A DNA stretch of 64,000 nucleotides from Sporichthyaceae bacterium (GTDB lineage Bacteria > Actinomycetota > Actinomycetes > Sporichthyales > Sporichthyaceae): assembly GCA_036269075.1 (NCBI GenBank), contig DATASX010000088.1, positions 1 to 64,000 of the forward strand, read 5' to 3'. The notes beneath the pieces are model-generated. The model saw nothing but the letters and a program-made list of their open reading frames with translations. It was not told where the DNA came from and did not search any database. Shown piece by piece: positions 20,804 through 30,187 of the stretch. How positions within the stretch are numbered: position 1 is the first letter of the stretch; the number at the start of each line of letters is the position of its first letter. Position numbers and translations under genes: made by a program.

Positions 20804-21175
20804 TCAGAAGGCCAGCGCCTGGGCGCGCCGACGCACCTCAGTGCCCCGGTTCTCCCGCAGCGCGGTGATCGGGCTGCCGGGCAAACTCGGGTCCTCGGTG
20901 AACAACCAGGTCAACGACTCCTCCTCGGCGTACCCCACGTCGGACAGCACGGTCAACGTGCCCGTCAGGCCCTTGACCAGCACCGCGTCCTGGACGAACT
21001 CGGCGGGCACCGACAGGACGGAGCGCTCCCCGCGTCGCCGGGCCACGAACTGGCCCTCGGAGTACATCCGCCGCACCCGGGCGGCGTCCGTCCCGAGCTC
21101 CTCGGCCAGCTCAGGCAAGGTCAACCACCGACCGACCGCCTGCTCCACCGGGTCAGCCGAGTCCTGCACTGTCAC
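20804..21175 (-). CDS. Rv2175c-family DNA-binding protein
   Basis: A 123-residue protein with an N-terminal helix-turn-helix (WLTLPELAEELGTDAARVRR) and the C-terminal domain with GTLTVLSDVGYAEEESLTWL. In mycobacteria the homologue binds DNA and is a substrate of the kinase PknL, whose homologue is encoded at 23.6 kb here, so a functional link is reasonable. I start at the GTG at 21175; the GTG at 21220 would add 15 residues encoded by a dispersed repeat. Confidence 0.88.
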   Translation of the reverse strand: MTVQDSADPVEQAVGRWLTLPELAEELGTDAARVRRMYSEGQFVARRRGERSVLSVPAEFVQDAVLVKGLTGTLTVLSDVGYAEEESLTWLFTEDPSLPGSPITALRENRGTEVRRRAQALAF

Positions 21176-21254
21176 CGGCGCGCCCCCGTTCGCCCGCGCA
21201 CGCCCGGCAGTGGCTTGCACTGTGACATTGGTTCACTCGCAAGCTCGCTCACCG
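21173..21254 (-). repeat. Single copy of the GTGAGCGAGC dispersed repeat
   Basis: Read on the minus strand it begins GTGAGCGAGCTTGCGAGTGA, runs through CCAATGTCACAG and ends at a start codon. The first 33 nt (21220-21252) match 48187-48219 at 31 of 33 positions, and the layout matches the 77-bp units at 40881-41111. Confidence 0.7.
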
Positions 21255-21328
21255 CGTTCCACCCCGTCCGAGCCGGCACCGTCGCATCCCTCAGCCTCTC
21301 ATCCGGGCCGGCATAGGCTGACGCCGAG

Positions 21329-22501
21329 ATGATCGAGGAGTCGAACACCGATCGCTGCCCCGACGTCGCCGTGGTGGGTGCAGGCGTGATCGGCTTGGCG
21401 GTCGCCCGGCGAGCCGCCCTGGACGGGCTGCGCGTCACCGTGGTCGACCCGGCACCCGGCAGCGGGGCCTCGTACGTCGCCGCCGGGATGCTCGCGCCGG
21501 TGACCGAGGCGGCCTACAACGAGGACGACCTGCTGCGGCTGAACCTGGACTCCGCGGCCCGTTACCCCGAGTTCGTCGCCGAGTTGCAGGCCGCGACCGG
21601 CGTCGACCCCGCGTACCGGCCCAGCGGGACGCTGCTGGTGGCCGCTGACGGCGGCGACCTGAACGTGATCGGCGAACTGGCCGCGTTCCAACGCAAGTTG
21701 GGCCTGGAGGTCGCCGAACTCACCGCTCGGGAGGCCCGCCGGCTCGAGCCGATGCTCGCCCCGGGCATCCGCGGCGGGCTGCAGGTCGACGGCGATCACC
21801 AGGTCGACCCACGGCGACTGGTCGCCGCCCTGCTGGCCGGTTGCGCCGCCGCCGGGGTCGAGGTGGTGCGCTCGAGAGTCGCCGCGGTTGTCCGGCGCGG
21901 CGAGCGGGCGGTCGGGGTCGTGCTCGCGGACGGCAGTGCGTTGGCCGCCGGTCAGGTCGTACTGGCCGCCGGCGCCGCGACCGGTGGGTTGGGCGGTCTG
22001 CCTGCCGAGGCGTTCGCCTGCCTGCGCCCCGTGAAGGGCCAACTGCTGCGGCTGACCGTCCCGGCGAGCATGCGGCCGCTGATCGGCCGCACCCTGCGCG
22101 GCCTGGTCCGTGGCGCCAGCATCTACCTGGTCCCCCGGGCCGACGGTGAACTGGTGCTCGGGGCGACCGTCGAGGAGCAGGGCTTCGACACCACAGTCAC
22201 CGCGGGAGCGGTCCACGACCTGCTTCGCGACGCGACCGAACTGCTGCCCGCGATCGGTGAGTGCGCATTGGTCGAGACGCTCGCCGGGCTGCGCCCGGGT
22301 ACCACCGACAACGGGCCGCTGCTCGGCCGCGCCCATCTGGAGAACCTGGTCGTGGCCACCGGGCACTACCGCAACGGCGTGCTGCTGACCCCGACGACCG
22401 CCGAGGCGATCGCCGCCGTGCTGCGCGGCGGCGAGTTGCCGGCCGTGGCCCGACCGTTTGCCGCCGACCGGTTCGCGCGGGCCGTGGACGGCGCCGCGTG
22501 A
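21329..22501 (+). CDS. thiO: Glycine oxidase ThiO
   Basis: FAD-dependent oxidase converting glycine to iminoglycine, the glycine-derived precursor of the thiazole ring. The 390-residue product has VVGAGVIGLAVARRAA from residue 15, the GASYVAAGMLAPVTEA segment, and the C-terminal ETLAGLRPGTTDNGPLLG and GHYRNGVLLTP motifs typical of ThiO/DAO. The last base pairs overlap the thiS GTG start (GTGA), giving the conserved thiO-thiS-thiG order. Confidence 0.94.
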   Translation: MIEESNTDRCPDVAVVGAGVIGLAVARRAALDGLRVTVVDPAPGSGASYVAAGMLAPVTEAAYNEDDLLRLNLDSAARYPEFVAELQAATGVDPAYRPSGTLLVAADGGDLNVIGELAAFQRKLGLEVAELTAREARRLEPMLAPGIRGGLQVDGDHQVDPRRLVAALLAGCAAAGVEVVRSRVAAVVRRGERAVGVVLADGSALAAGQVVLAAGAATGGLGGLPAEAFACLRPVKGQLLRLTVPASMRPLIGRTLRGLVRGASIYLVPRADGELVLGATVEEQGFDTTVTAGAVHDLLRDATELLPAIGECALVETLAGLRPGTTDNGPLLGRAHLENLVVATGHYRNGVLLTPTTAEAIAAVLRGGELPAVARPFAADRFARAVDGAA

Positions 22502-22740
22502 ATCAGGGCGAGGGCAACGGCCCGGAGGGGCCGGTGACCGTGATCGTCAACGGGACAGCGTCGGAGCGCCCGTCCGGGACCACTGTGGCCGATCTGGTCG
22601 CCGAACTGGCCGGCAGCGCCTCGGCGCGTGGGGTCGCGGCGGCGGTCAACGGCGCGGTGGTGCCCCGCGGCCGCTGGCCCAGCCTGCTGCTGGGCGACGG
22701 CGATCGGGTCGAGGTGTTGACCGCAGTTCAAGGTGGGTGA
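22498..22740 (+). CDS. thiS: Sulfur carrier protein ThiS
   Basis: Small ubiquitin-fold protein that carries sulfur as a C-terminal thiocarboxylate for thiazole formation. The core VTVIVNGTASERPSGTTVAD is followed by the GDGDRVEVLTAVQGG end, with the required terminal Gly-Gly. The start at 22498 gives 80 residues; the GTG at 22533 would give a 68-residue protein nearer to usual ThiS length, so the first 11 residues may not be translated. No ThiF/MoeB adenylyltransferase is in the window. Confidence 0.93.
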   Translation: MNQGEGNGPEGPVTVIVNGTASERPSGTTVADLVAELAGSASARGVAAAVNGAVVPRGRWPSLLLGDGDRVEVLTAVQGG

Positions 22741-22744
22741 ATAA

Positions 22745-23548
<804 letters not shown>

Positions 23549-23624
23549 TCGTTAAGAGGCTGTGAGCTGGGATTTCTGTCGATGACGACGGCAAGTCGGC
23601 TTGCGACCTTAGACTCGATCGGAC

Positions 23625-25550
23625 ATGAGTACTGCGCTGTCGGACCCGTTGGTGGGCCAGCTCCTCGACGGCCGCTACCGCGTCACGCGCCGGTTGGCAC
23701 GGGGCGGGATGGCGACCGTCTACACGGCGCTGGACACCAGGCTGGGCCGCGAGGTCGCCCTGAAGGTCATGCACCCGAACCTCGCGGTCGACCGCGAGTT
23801 CGTGTCGCGCTTCATCCGTGAGGCGCACGCCGCGGCCCGGCTCTCGCACCCGGCCGCCGTTGCGGTGTACGACCAGAGCGCCGATTCCGGGCACGTGTTC
23901 ATCGCGATGGAGTACGTCCGCGGGCGCACCCTGCGCGACTGGCTGCGCGAACGCGGCCGGCTCACGCCGCGGGAGACCTTCGCGGTCCTGGAGCCGGTGT
24001 TGGCAGCCCTGGCGGCGGCGCATGCGGCGGGCCTGGTGCACCGCGACGTCAAGCCGGAGAACGTGCTCATCGCCGACGACGGCCGGGTGAAGGTCGCCGA
24101 CTTCGGGTTGGCCCGCGCGGTCAGCAACGCCACCGTCACCGGGACCCTGATCGGGACCGTCGCGTACCTCTCGCCCGAGCAGGTCGACCGGGGCACAGCC
24201 GACCAGCGCAGCGACGTCTACGCCGCGGGCATCCTGCTCTACGAGTGCCTGACCGGCCATCAGCCGCACTACGGCGAGACCCCGCTGCAGATCGCCTACC
24301 AGCACGTGAACTCCGACGTGCCGGCCCCGTCGCTGACCCGGCCGACCCTGCCCGGCGAGATCGACGCCTTGGTGCGCCGGGCCACCTGCCGCAACGCCGC
24401 CGGGCGCCCGGCCGATGCCGGGGAGTTCCTGCGGGAACTGCTGGCCTTACGCCGCGGACTGTCCGCCGACGCCCTGGACGACGTCGCCGGTGCCCAGGCC
24501 GCAGCGGAGGCGGCGACGACGGCAGTCTGGGGTGAGGAGGTCGCGCAGCACCGAACGCCGGCCCAGCCCACCCTCTCGTTCGAGACCGCGTCCGGCGGCG
24601 GCATCCTGCCGCCGACCACGGTCGTCGCCGCGCCGCCCCGGTTCGCCCGGCGCCGCAGCCGGGGCCGGTTGGCACTGGCCGCGGTGGTGTGCGCCGCGCT
24701 GGCCCTCGGCGTCGGCGGCTGGCGCCTGGCCGCCGACAACTCGGTCAGCACCCCGTCGCTGCTCAACCTCAGCAAGGATCAGGCGCTCACGAAGGCGAGG
24801 ACAAACGGCCTGCAGCTCCGCTTCGCCGACGCGGGCCAGTTCAGCGAGAACGTCGGGGCCGGCGAGGTGCTCAGCACCGACCCGCTGCCCGGCCACCCGG
24901 TGGCCAAGCACGGCTGGATCACCGTCGTGCTGTCGAAGGGCCCGGAGCGGATCGCCGTCCCGGCCTCGGTTGCCGGCGCGGGCCTGGACGACGCCAAGCA
25001 GCAATTGATCGACGCCGGGCTGAGCCCGGGCACGGTCACGCACAAGTACAGCGACACCGTCGCGGCCGGCCAGGTCGCCTCCACCGACCCGGCTGTCGGG
25101 ACCGCCTTGAAGCGCAACGCCGTGGTGAACCTGGTGGTCAGCGACGGCGGCAAGCCGACGGCTGTGCCCAACGTGATCGGCGACTCGGTCGACGACGCCA
25201 CCCGGACGTTGCAGCAGGCCGGATTCCAAGTGGCGACCCAACAGGTGGCCTCCGGCGCCGACTCCGGGACCGTCGTCGCGCAGAGCCCGACCCCGGACCA
25301 GAAGGCGCCGCACAACTCGACGATCACCCTGCAGGTCTCCGGCGCCCCCGGCGGCAACGGGGCGATGGTCACCGTGCCGAACCTGGTCGGGATGAGCCGC
25401 GAGCAGGCCGAACAGGTGCTGGAGCGGATGAACCTGGAGTCGGACAGCTCGAACTTCGGCTTCGGCAACAAGGTGACCGGTCAGGACCCGAAGCCGGGCA
25501 CGCAGGTGCCCACCGGGACCACGATCCACCTGCAGTACGCGTTCTTCTGA
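23625..25550 (+). CDS. pknL: PASTA-domain Ser/Thr protein kinase, PknL-like
   Basis: Transmembrane receptor kinase of 641 residues. The kinase domain spans about 17-275: GMATVY glycine-rich loop at 28-33, catalytic lysine 47, HRDVKPEN at 139-146, DFG at 159-161, and an activation loop with several Thr/Ser. A single membrane helix at about 346-366 separates it from four extracellular PASTA repeats (about 370-641), which bind cell-wall fragments in related kinases. Its neighbourhood (Rv2175c homologue, then aroG) matches the mycobacterial pknL locus. A TTA codon lies near 24446. Confidence 0.93.
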   Translation: MSTALSDPLVGQLLDGRYRVTRRLARGGMATVYTALDTRLGREVALKVMHPNLAVDREFVSRFIREAHAAARLSHPAAVAVYDQSADSGHVFIAMEYVRGRTLRDWLRERGRLTPRETFAVLEPVLAALAAAHAAGLVHRDVKPENVLIADDGRVKVADFGLARAVSNATVTGTLIGTVAYLSPEQVDRGTADQRSDVYAAGILLYECLTGHQPHYGETPLQIAYQHVNSDVPAPSLTRPTLPGEIDALVRRATCRNAAGRPADAGEFLRELLALRRGLSADALDDVAGAQAAAEAATTAVWGEEVAQHRTPAQPTLSFETASGGGILPPTTVVAAPPRFARRRSRGRLALAAVVCAALALGVGGWRLAADNSVSTPSLLNLSKDQALTKARTNGLQLRFADAGQFSENVGAGEVLSTDPLPGHPVAKHGWITVVLSKGPERIAVPASVAGAGLDDAKQQLIDAGLSPGTVTHKYSDTVAAGQVASTDPAVGTALKRNAVVNLVVSDGGKPTAVPNVIGDSVDDATRTLQQAGFQVATQQVASGADSGTVVAQSPTPDQKAPHNSTITLQVSGAPGGNGAMVTVPNLVGMSREQAEQVLERMNLESDSSNFGFGNKVTGQDPKPGTQVPTGTTIHLQYAFF

Positions 25551-25568
25551 GCACGTGACACGCCCTAC

Positions 25569-25583
25569 ACACCGAGTTGGTGT
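25569..25583. terminator. Small stem-loop after the kinase gene
   Basis: ACACC-GAGTT-GGTGT, 18 bp past the kinase stop. The stem is only five pairs, so a role in termination is weakly supported. Confidence 0.3.
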
Positions 25584-25607
25584 CCGGGACTGGCGTTGGG
25601 CGATTAG

Positions 25608-25626
25608 TTCACTTAGGCTTTCCTAA
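25608..25626. promoter_or_regulatory. DtxR/IdeR-like iron box
   Basis: The 19-nt site ends AGGCTTTCCTAA, matching the right half of the IdeR consensus (AG-N-CT-NN-CCTAA) at all fixed positions; the left half TTCACTT matches less well (three mismatches). A perfect inverted repeat CTTAGG-CTTT-CCTAAG spans 25612-25627. It is about 30 bp upstream of the bacterioferritin-associated ferredoxin start. Confidence 0.65.
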
Positions 25627-25656
25627 GTAAGTCCCGCCTTCCTTGGAGCACTCGCC

Positions 25657-25857
25657 TTGTACGTCTGCCTCTGCCACGCCGTCACCGAGGACGAGATCCT
25701 CGACGTCGTGTCCGCCGGCGCGCACACCGAGGACGAGGTCGGCGACGAGACCGGTGCCGGGACCGGCTGCGGCGGCTGCCTGCAGCGGCTGGGGGAACTT
25801 CTCGACGGCTCGGCGCCCTACGGCTGCCGCCTGCGGGCCCTCGCGCGAACCGCCTGA
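25657..25857 (+). CDS. bfd: Bacterioferritin-associated ferredoxin (Bfd-type [2Fe-2S] protein)
   Basis: A 66-residue [2Fe-2S] protein. Ligand cysteines are at 4 and 6 (VCLCHAV) and 38 and 41 (TGCGGC), the spacing of Bfd. In other bacteria Bfd reduces bacterioferritin to release stored iron. The start is a TTG; VCLCHAVTEDEI begins immediately after it, so there is no room for a later start. An iron box precedes it and bacterioferritin follows within 130 bp, which supports the assignment. Confidence 0.88.
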   Translation: MYVCLCHAVTEDEILDVVSAGAHTEDEVGDETGAGTGCGGCLQRLGELLDGSAPYGCRLRALARTA

Positions 25858-25989
25858 ACGACCTTCCGGGCCCGCCGCGGCCGCGACACCGCGGGTCAGG
25901 ATTGGCTGGCCTTCGATGACACACCCCCGTTCGGCCGATAACTTGCCATGGTCATCTGGCCGCGCAGCATCGACCGACAGGCGGGGAAA

Positions 25990-26481
25990 ATGCAAGGCGA
26001 TCCGGAGGTCATCGCTCTCCTGAACGAGCAGCTGACCAGCGAGTTGACCGCGATCAACCAGTACTTCCTGCACGCCAAGATGCAGCAGAACTGGGGCTAC
26101 ACGGAGCTCGCCGAGAAGACTCGCGCCGAGTCCATCGAGGAGATGCACCACGCCGAGCACGTCACCGACCGGATCCTCTTCCTGGAGGGCCTGCCCAACT
26201 ACCAGAAGCTGCTGCCGCTGCGGATCGGCCAGACCGTCCGCGAGCAGTTCCAGGCCGACCTGTCCGTCGAGCTGGAGGTCGTCGCGCGCCTGCGGCCGGG
26301 GATCACGATGTGCCGCGAGAAAGGCGACATCACCAGCGCGAATCTGCTGGAGGAGATCCTCGCCGACGAGGAGGAGCACATCGACTACCTCGAGACCCAG
26401 CTCCAGTTGATGGACGCCCTCGGCGAGGCGATCTACCTGTCGCAGTGCGTCTCGCGGCCGCCGGGGGGCGGCAGCACCTGA
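25990..26481 (+). CDS. bfr: Bacterioferritin
   Basis: Heme-containing 24-mer iron-storage protein. The 163-residue product has the four-helix ferritin pattern: the first ligand glutamate in NEQLTSELTAINQYF near 18, the ExxH pair in ESIEEMHHAEH near 47-57 with the heme-ligand methionine, RILFLEGLPNYQKL, and the C-terminal EEILADEEEHIDYLE ligand helix. The ATG at 25990 is chosen; an upstream in-frame ATG at 25948 adds 14 unrelated residues. Its stop is 12 bp from the convergent threonine aldolase. Confidence 0.95.
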   Translation: MQGDPEVIALLNEQLTSELTAINQYFLHAKMQQNWGYTELAEKTRAESIEEMHHAEHVTDRILFLEGLPNYQKLLPLRIGQTVREQFQADLSVELEVVARLRPGITMCREKGDITSANLLEEILADEEEHIDYLETQLQLMDALGEAIYLSQCVSRPPGGGST

Positions 26482-26493
26482 GCCTCCTGGCGG

Positions 26494-27522
26494 CTATGCC
26501 TTGAGCAGCGGGACGAGGACGTCGGCCGCGCGGTCGCAGCCGGCGTCGTCCACGTCGAGGTGGGTCACCAGGCGCAGCACCCGAGGGCCGAGGCCGCCCA
26601 CCAGCACGCCGTGCTCGCGCGCGGCCGCCGAGATCTCATCGGCCCGCGGCCCGTCCTCCGCAAGCGCGACGACCACGATGTTCGTGTCCACCGGCGCCAC
26701 CGCCGCCCCGGCCTCGGTCAGGCGCTCGGCGAGGCCGCGTGCGCGGCGATGGTCATCGGCCAGGCGCTCGAGGTGATGGTCCAGGGCGTAGAGCCCGGCG
26801 GCCGCCAGGATGCCTACCTGACGCATCCCGGCGCCCATGCGCTTGCGCCACCACCGGGCCTGCTCGATCAAGTCGACCGAACCGACCACCAACGAACCCA
26901 CCGGCGCACCCAGGCCCTTGGACAGGCAGACGGTGACCGCGTCGAACAACTCGCCGTAATCGGCCAGTGCCGTCCCCGTCGCCACGGACGCGTTCCACAA
27001 CCGAGCGCCGTCCAGATGCAGGCGGAAGCCGCCCGCTCGGGCGTAACCGTGCAGCGCCCGTAGCTCGGCCAACTCCGAGACCGTGCCACCGCCGAAATTG
27101 TGCGTGTTCTCCACCGAGACCACGCCGGTGGAGACCAGGAATGGCCCGGCCGGCGGGGCGACGGCTCGGCGCACGTCGTCGGCGACCAACTGCCCGCGCT
27201 GCGCCGTCCAGGTCCGGGTCGTCACTCCCCCGAACGCCGCATGCCCGCCCAGCTCCGCGCGCACGATGTGCGCGGTCGACTCGCAGAGCACCTCTTCGCC
27301 CGGTCTGACAAGCAATCTGACGCCCAGTTGGTTCGCCAGCGAGCCGGTCGGCGTGAACAGCGCCGCCTCATGGCCGAGCAGATCGGCGACCCGCTCCTCC
27401 AACTGACGGACCGTCGGATCCTCGCCGTAGACGTCGTCGCCGACCTCGGCCGCGGCCATCGCCGTCCGCATCGGCGCGGTCGGCCGGGTGACCGTGTCGC
27501 TGCGCAGATCGACGATGGTCAG
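26494..27522 (-). CDS. ltaE: Low-specificity L-threonine aldolase
   Basis: PLP enzyme cleaving L-threonine or allo-threonine to glycine and acetaldehyde. About 342 residues: VDLRSDTVTRPTAPMRTAM at the N-terminus, the EVGDDVYGEDPTV motif, HLDGARLWNA, and the PLP lysine in VCLSKGLGAPVGS. The conserved N-terminus starts four codons after the end of aroG, and I find no in-frame ATG, GTG or TTG between there and the conserved core; a CTG at 27522 overlapping the aroG stop (CTGA) is the best candidate. Confidence 0.88.
   Translation of the reverse strand: MTIVDLRSDTVTRPTAPMRTAMAAAEVGDDVYGEDPTVRQLEERVADLLGHEAALFTPTGSLANQLGVRLLVRPGEEVLCESTAHIVRAELGGHAAFGGVTTRTWTAQRGQLVADDVRRAVAPPAGPFLVSTGVVSVENTHNFGGGTVSELAELRALHGYARAGGFRLHLDGARLWNASVATGTALADYGELFDAVTVCLSKGLGAPVGSLVVGSVDLIEQARWWRKRMGAGMRQVGILAAAGLYALDHHLERLADDHRRARGLAERLTEAGAAVAPVDTNIVVVALAEDGPRADEISAAAREHGVLVGGLGPRVLRLVTHLDVDDAGCDRAADVLVPLLKA
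27404..27416. repeat. Dispersed palindrome, one-mismatch copy
   Basis: CTGACG-GAC-CGTCGG at 27403-27417, inside the threonine aldolase gene. Confidence 0.5.
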
Positions 27523-28895
27523 TGCTGGTCCCGGTACAACTCGGCGACCTCGAAGGCCAGGTCCAAGGACTGGTTGCGGTTCAATCGCGGGTCGCAGACG
27601 GTCTCGTAGCGCTGGTGCAGGTCGCCCTCGACGAGGGCGTACCCGCCACCGACGCATTCGGTCACATCGTCGCCGGTCAGTTCCATGTGGATGCCGCCCG
27701 GGTGAGTGCCCAGGGCCCGGTGGACCTCGAAGAAACCGCGGACCTCGTCGAGTACGTCGTCGAACCGACGGGTCTTGTGTCCGCTGGGCGCCTCGTAGGT
27801 GTTGCCGTGCATCGGGTCGCACACCCACGGCACGACGATCCCGGCGGCGACGACCTTCTCGACCAGCCGCGGCAGGTTGTCGCGGACCTTGCCCGCGCCC
27901 ATGCGGGTGATCAGCGTCAGCCGGCCGGGCTCGCGGTCCGGGTCGAGCGCGTCGACCAACGCCAGGACGTCGTCGGCCGTGGCCGAGGGACCGACCTTCA
28001 CGCCGATCGGGTTGCGGATCTTGCGCAGCAGTTCGACATGGGCACCGTCGAGGTTTCGGGTGCGCTCCCCGATCCACACGAAGTGCGCGGAGACGTCGTA
28101 CGGCAGCCCGGTGCGGGAGTCGATCCGGGTCAGCGCCCGCTCGTACTCCAGCAGCAACGCCTCGTGGCTGCAGTACATCTCGACGGCGCGGAACTGGTCG
28201 ACGTCGACGCCGCAGGCGGCCATGAACTCCATGGCCCGGTCGATCTCGCGGGCCAGCGACTCGTAGCGTTGCCCGGCCGGGCTGGACGCGACGAAGTCCT
28301 GGTTCCAGGCGTGCACCTGGCGCAGGTCGGCGTAACCACCGGTGGTGAAGGCCCGGACCAGGTTCAGCGTCGCGGCGGACATGTTGTACATGCGCAGCAG
28401 GCGGTTCGGGTCCGGGATGCGCGCCGCCTCGGTGAACTCGGCGCCGTTGACCGCGTCACCGCGGTAGGACGGCAGGTCGATGCCGTCGCGCGTCTCCATC
28501 GGGGACGACCGCGGTTTGGCGTACTGCCCAGCGAAGCGGCCCAGCTTGACCACCGGCACGCTGCCCGCGTAGGTCAGCACCGCGGCCATCTGCAGCAGCG
28601 TGCGCAGCTTGGCCATCAACGCGTCCGCGCCGCAAACCTCGAAGGCCTCGGCGCAGTCGCCGCCCTGGAGCAGGAACGCCTCACCGCGGGCCACGGCGGC
28701 CAGGCGCTTCTTCAGCAGATCGCACTCACCCGCGAACACCAGCGGCGGCAGCGCCCGCAATTGGGCAGTGACGTCGGCCACAGCGGCCTGATCGGGGTAC
28801 TCGGGCTGCTGCAGCGCGGGCAGGGTCCGCCAGCTGTCGAGGTCAACGGTCACGGTCAAAGGGTACGTCGGAGTGGGACGAGCCTTCGAATTCAT
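27519..28895 (-). CDS. aroG: 3-deoxy-D-arabino-heptulosonate 7-phosphate synthase, class II
   Basis: First enzyme of the shikimate pathway, joining erythrose 4-phosphate and phosphoenolpyruvate. The 458-residue product is a plant-like class II enzyme: LQGGDCAEAF near residue 75 with the metal cysteine, RFAGQYAKPRS, the VHAWNQDFV segment, SHEALLLEYE, and the C-terminal HPGGIHMELTGDDVTEC. The ATG at 28895 is preferred to 28943. The proximity of aroG to a pknL-like gene is conserved in actinobacteria. Confidence 0.95.
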   Translation of the reverse strand: MNSKARPTPTYPLTVTVDLDSWRTLPALQQPEYPDQAAVADVTAQLRALPPLVFAGECDLLKKRLAAVARGEAFLLQGGDCAEAFEVCGADALMAKLRTLLQMAAVLTYAGSVPVVKLGRFAGQYAKPRSSPMETRDGIDLPSYRGDAVNGAEFTEAARIPDPNRLLRMYNMSAATLNLVRAFTTGGYADLRQVHAWNQDFVASSPAGQRYESLAREIDRAMEFMAACGVDVDQFRAVEMYCSHEALLLEYERALTRIDSRTGLPYDVSAHFVWIGERTRNLDGAHVELLRKIRNPIGVKVGPSATADDVLALVDALDPDREPGRLTLITRMGAGKVRDNLPRLVEKVVAAGIVVPWVCDPMHGNTYEAPSGHKTRRFDDVLDEVRGFFEVHRALGTHPGGIHMELTGDDVTECVGGGYALVEGDLHQRYETVCDPRLNRNQSLDLAFEVAELYRDQH

Positions 28896-28957
28896 AACCC
28901 ACGGACGTCGCGGTTCGCCTACGTTCAGCACATAGGTGATCAAACGGGGGTGCCGCG

Positions 28958-29203
28958 ATGAGCCTGATGAGCGCGATTCGCGAGCTGTTCGGTAGGCGCC
29001 GCGAGGCCACCGCGGAGTTCGCGGAGTACGCCGGAGCGCCGGATTCCTACCTGGCGTTCGGCGGCCGGCGGCCGCGCATGCCGACCGAGCCGGCCCGGGT
29101 CGAGACCGCCAACTCAGTCATCGCTCCCCGCCCGATCGATCCGGGCGAGGTCATCCACATCAAGCGGCACCCGCACCACGAGGAACCGCCTGCCGAGGAC
29201 TGA
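28958..29203 (+). CDS. Small hypothetical protein
   Basis: An 81-residue soluble protein I do not recognise. It has a basic N-terminal helix (MSAIRELFGRRRE), a central SYLAFGGRRPRMP, and an EVIHIKRHPHHEE tail rich in histidine. Codon third positions are strongly GC, supporting translation. A GGGGGTG precedes the ATG at 28958. It diverges from aroG with about 60 bp between starts. The following 280 bp to 29484 show no convincing gene. Confidence 0.5.
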   Translation: MSLMSAIRELFGRRREATAEFAEYAGAPDSYLAFGGRRPRMPTEPARVETANSVIAPRPIDPGEVIHIKRHPHHEEPPAED

Positions 29204-29484
29204 TCCGGGTCGCAGTTCGACACGCAGCCCCAGCAAGTCGGCCGGCTGCCCCGAAGCTCGACGCAGGTCCACGTCGTCCGGCCGTCCAGGCGCTCCCCGA
29301 ACCCGACCGGGACATTCACCAGCAGCACCACGCGCCCGGCGCGGATCCCGAGCGCGGGCCAACGGAGTCCCGGAGTACCCCCTCACGACCCTGATCTGCC
29401 GGAATCGCGCACGTCGGTGAACGAATGTCCGTATTGCGCCGTCCTCGCTGGTGAAAGCAGGAACGATGGCTCCCGGAGGACGGC

Positions 29485-30165
29485 GTGAAGCACCTGAGCG
29501 CACTGGCGGCGGCGGCCGCGCTGACGGTTCTCGGTGGATGCGGGCCGCAGTTGGCCGAGGCCGGCGCGGCCGGAGCGCCGCAATCGATGCCGACAGCCAC
29601 GTTCACGCCGCGGCCCGGGTCGTACTGCGCTCAGCACCCCGACGACATGGCCAAGTGCGACCCGAGGTTCTTCACCGAGATGTCACCGGAGTACTGCGCG
29701 GCGCACACGACCCCGCCGCACTGCAGCACCGTCATGCAGTGCCCGGTCCGTCCCGGCCCCGGCGAGAAGGCCTATCCCGGCATCGGGATCCTGACCGGGC
29801 CCCCGCCCGCGGACGCACGGCCGAGGATCACCCGCGAGCAGGCGATCGGGATCGCGCGCCGAGCCGGAGGAATGCGCGACCGGCAGAACCGGCCGGTCAC
29901 GCCCGACGCGAACCTGCGGTCCCTCACGTACGGCGGCTTCCCCGGCTGCCGAGCCAAGCATCGCTACGGCCGGAAGTTGGCGTGGGTGGTGACCAACCAC
30001 GAGGCAGGGGTGCCGGTCGGGTGCGCGTGCTGCGGTCCCTGCCCCGGTCAGCTGCCGCCCGCGGAGAGGTGCGACCAAATCGTCTTCGTCGACGCGATGT
30101 CCGGCCGGAACCTGGACGGCGTCTACACGACCTGTCCGGGCACCCCGCGCGGCTCGGTGAACTGA
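29485..30165 (+). CDS. Cysteine-rich putative lipoprotein
   Basis: A 226-residue exported protein. The N-terminus is a lipoprotein signal (MKHLSALAAAAALTVLGGC) with the lipid-attachment cysteine at residue 19. The mature part is unusually cysteine-rich, with clusters SYCAQHPDDMAKC, YCAAHTTPPHC and GCACCGPCPG, and has a segment RITREQAIGIARRAGG like peptidase-propeptide/PepSY-adjacent helices. I recognise no family. The cysteines probably form disulfides outside the membrane. The start is GTG with GGAGGACG upstream. Confidence 0.65.
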   Translation: MKHLSALAAAAALTVLGGCGPQLAEAGAAGAPQSMPTATFTPRPGSYCAQHPDDMAKCDPRFFTEMSPEYCAAHTTPPHCSTVMQCPVRPGPGEKAYPGIGILTGPPPADARPRITREQAIGIARRAGGMRDRQNRPVTPDANLRSLTYGGFPGCRAKHRYGRKLAWVVTNHEAGVPVGCACCGPCPGQLPPAERCDQIVFVDAMSGRNLDGVYTTCPGTPRGSVN

Positions 30166-30169
30166 GAAA

Positions 30170-30187
30170 ACGTTCCCGCGGGGACGT
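30170..30187. promoter_or_regulatory. Near-perfect 18-bp palindrome in a 370-bp gap
   Basis: ACGTTCCCGCGGGGACGT reads almost identically on both strands (one mismatched pair). It begins five bases after the lipoprotein stop and has no loop, so it is more like a protein-binding site than a terminator. The rest of 30166-30537 holds only the weak small reading frame listed next. Confidence 0.3.

Noticed and set aside
21255-21328. Possible TPP riboswitch before thiO or before the Rv2175c-thiE pair
   Set aside because: CTGAG and CTCAG words occur, but the ordered conserved blocks of the TPP aptamer are missing on both strands.
29047-29503. Minus-strand frames between the small hypothetical protein and the lipoprotein gene
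   Set aside because: Poor codon bias, no ribosome site and no recognisable domain.
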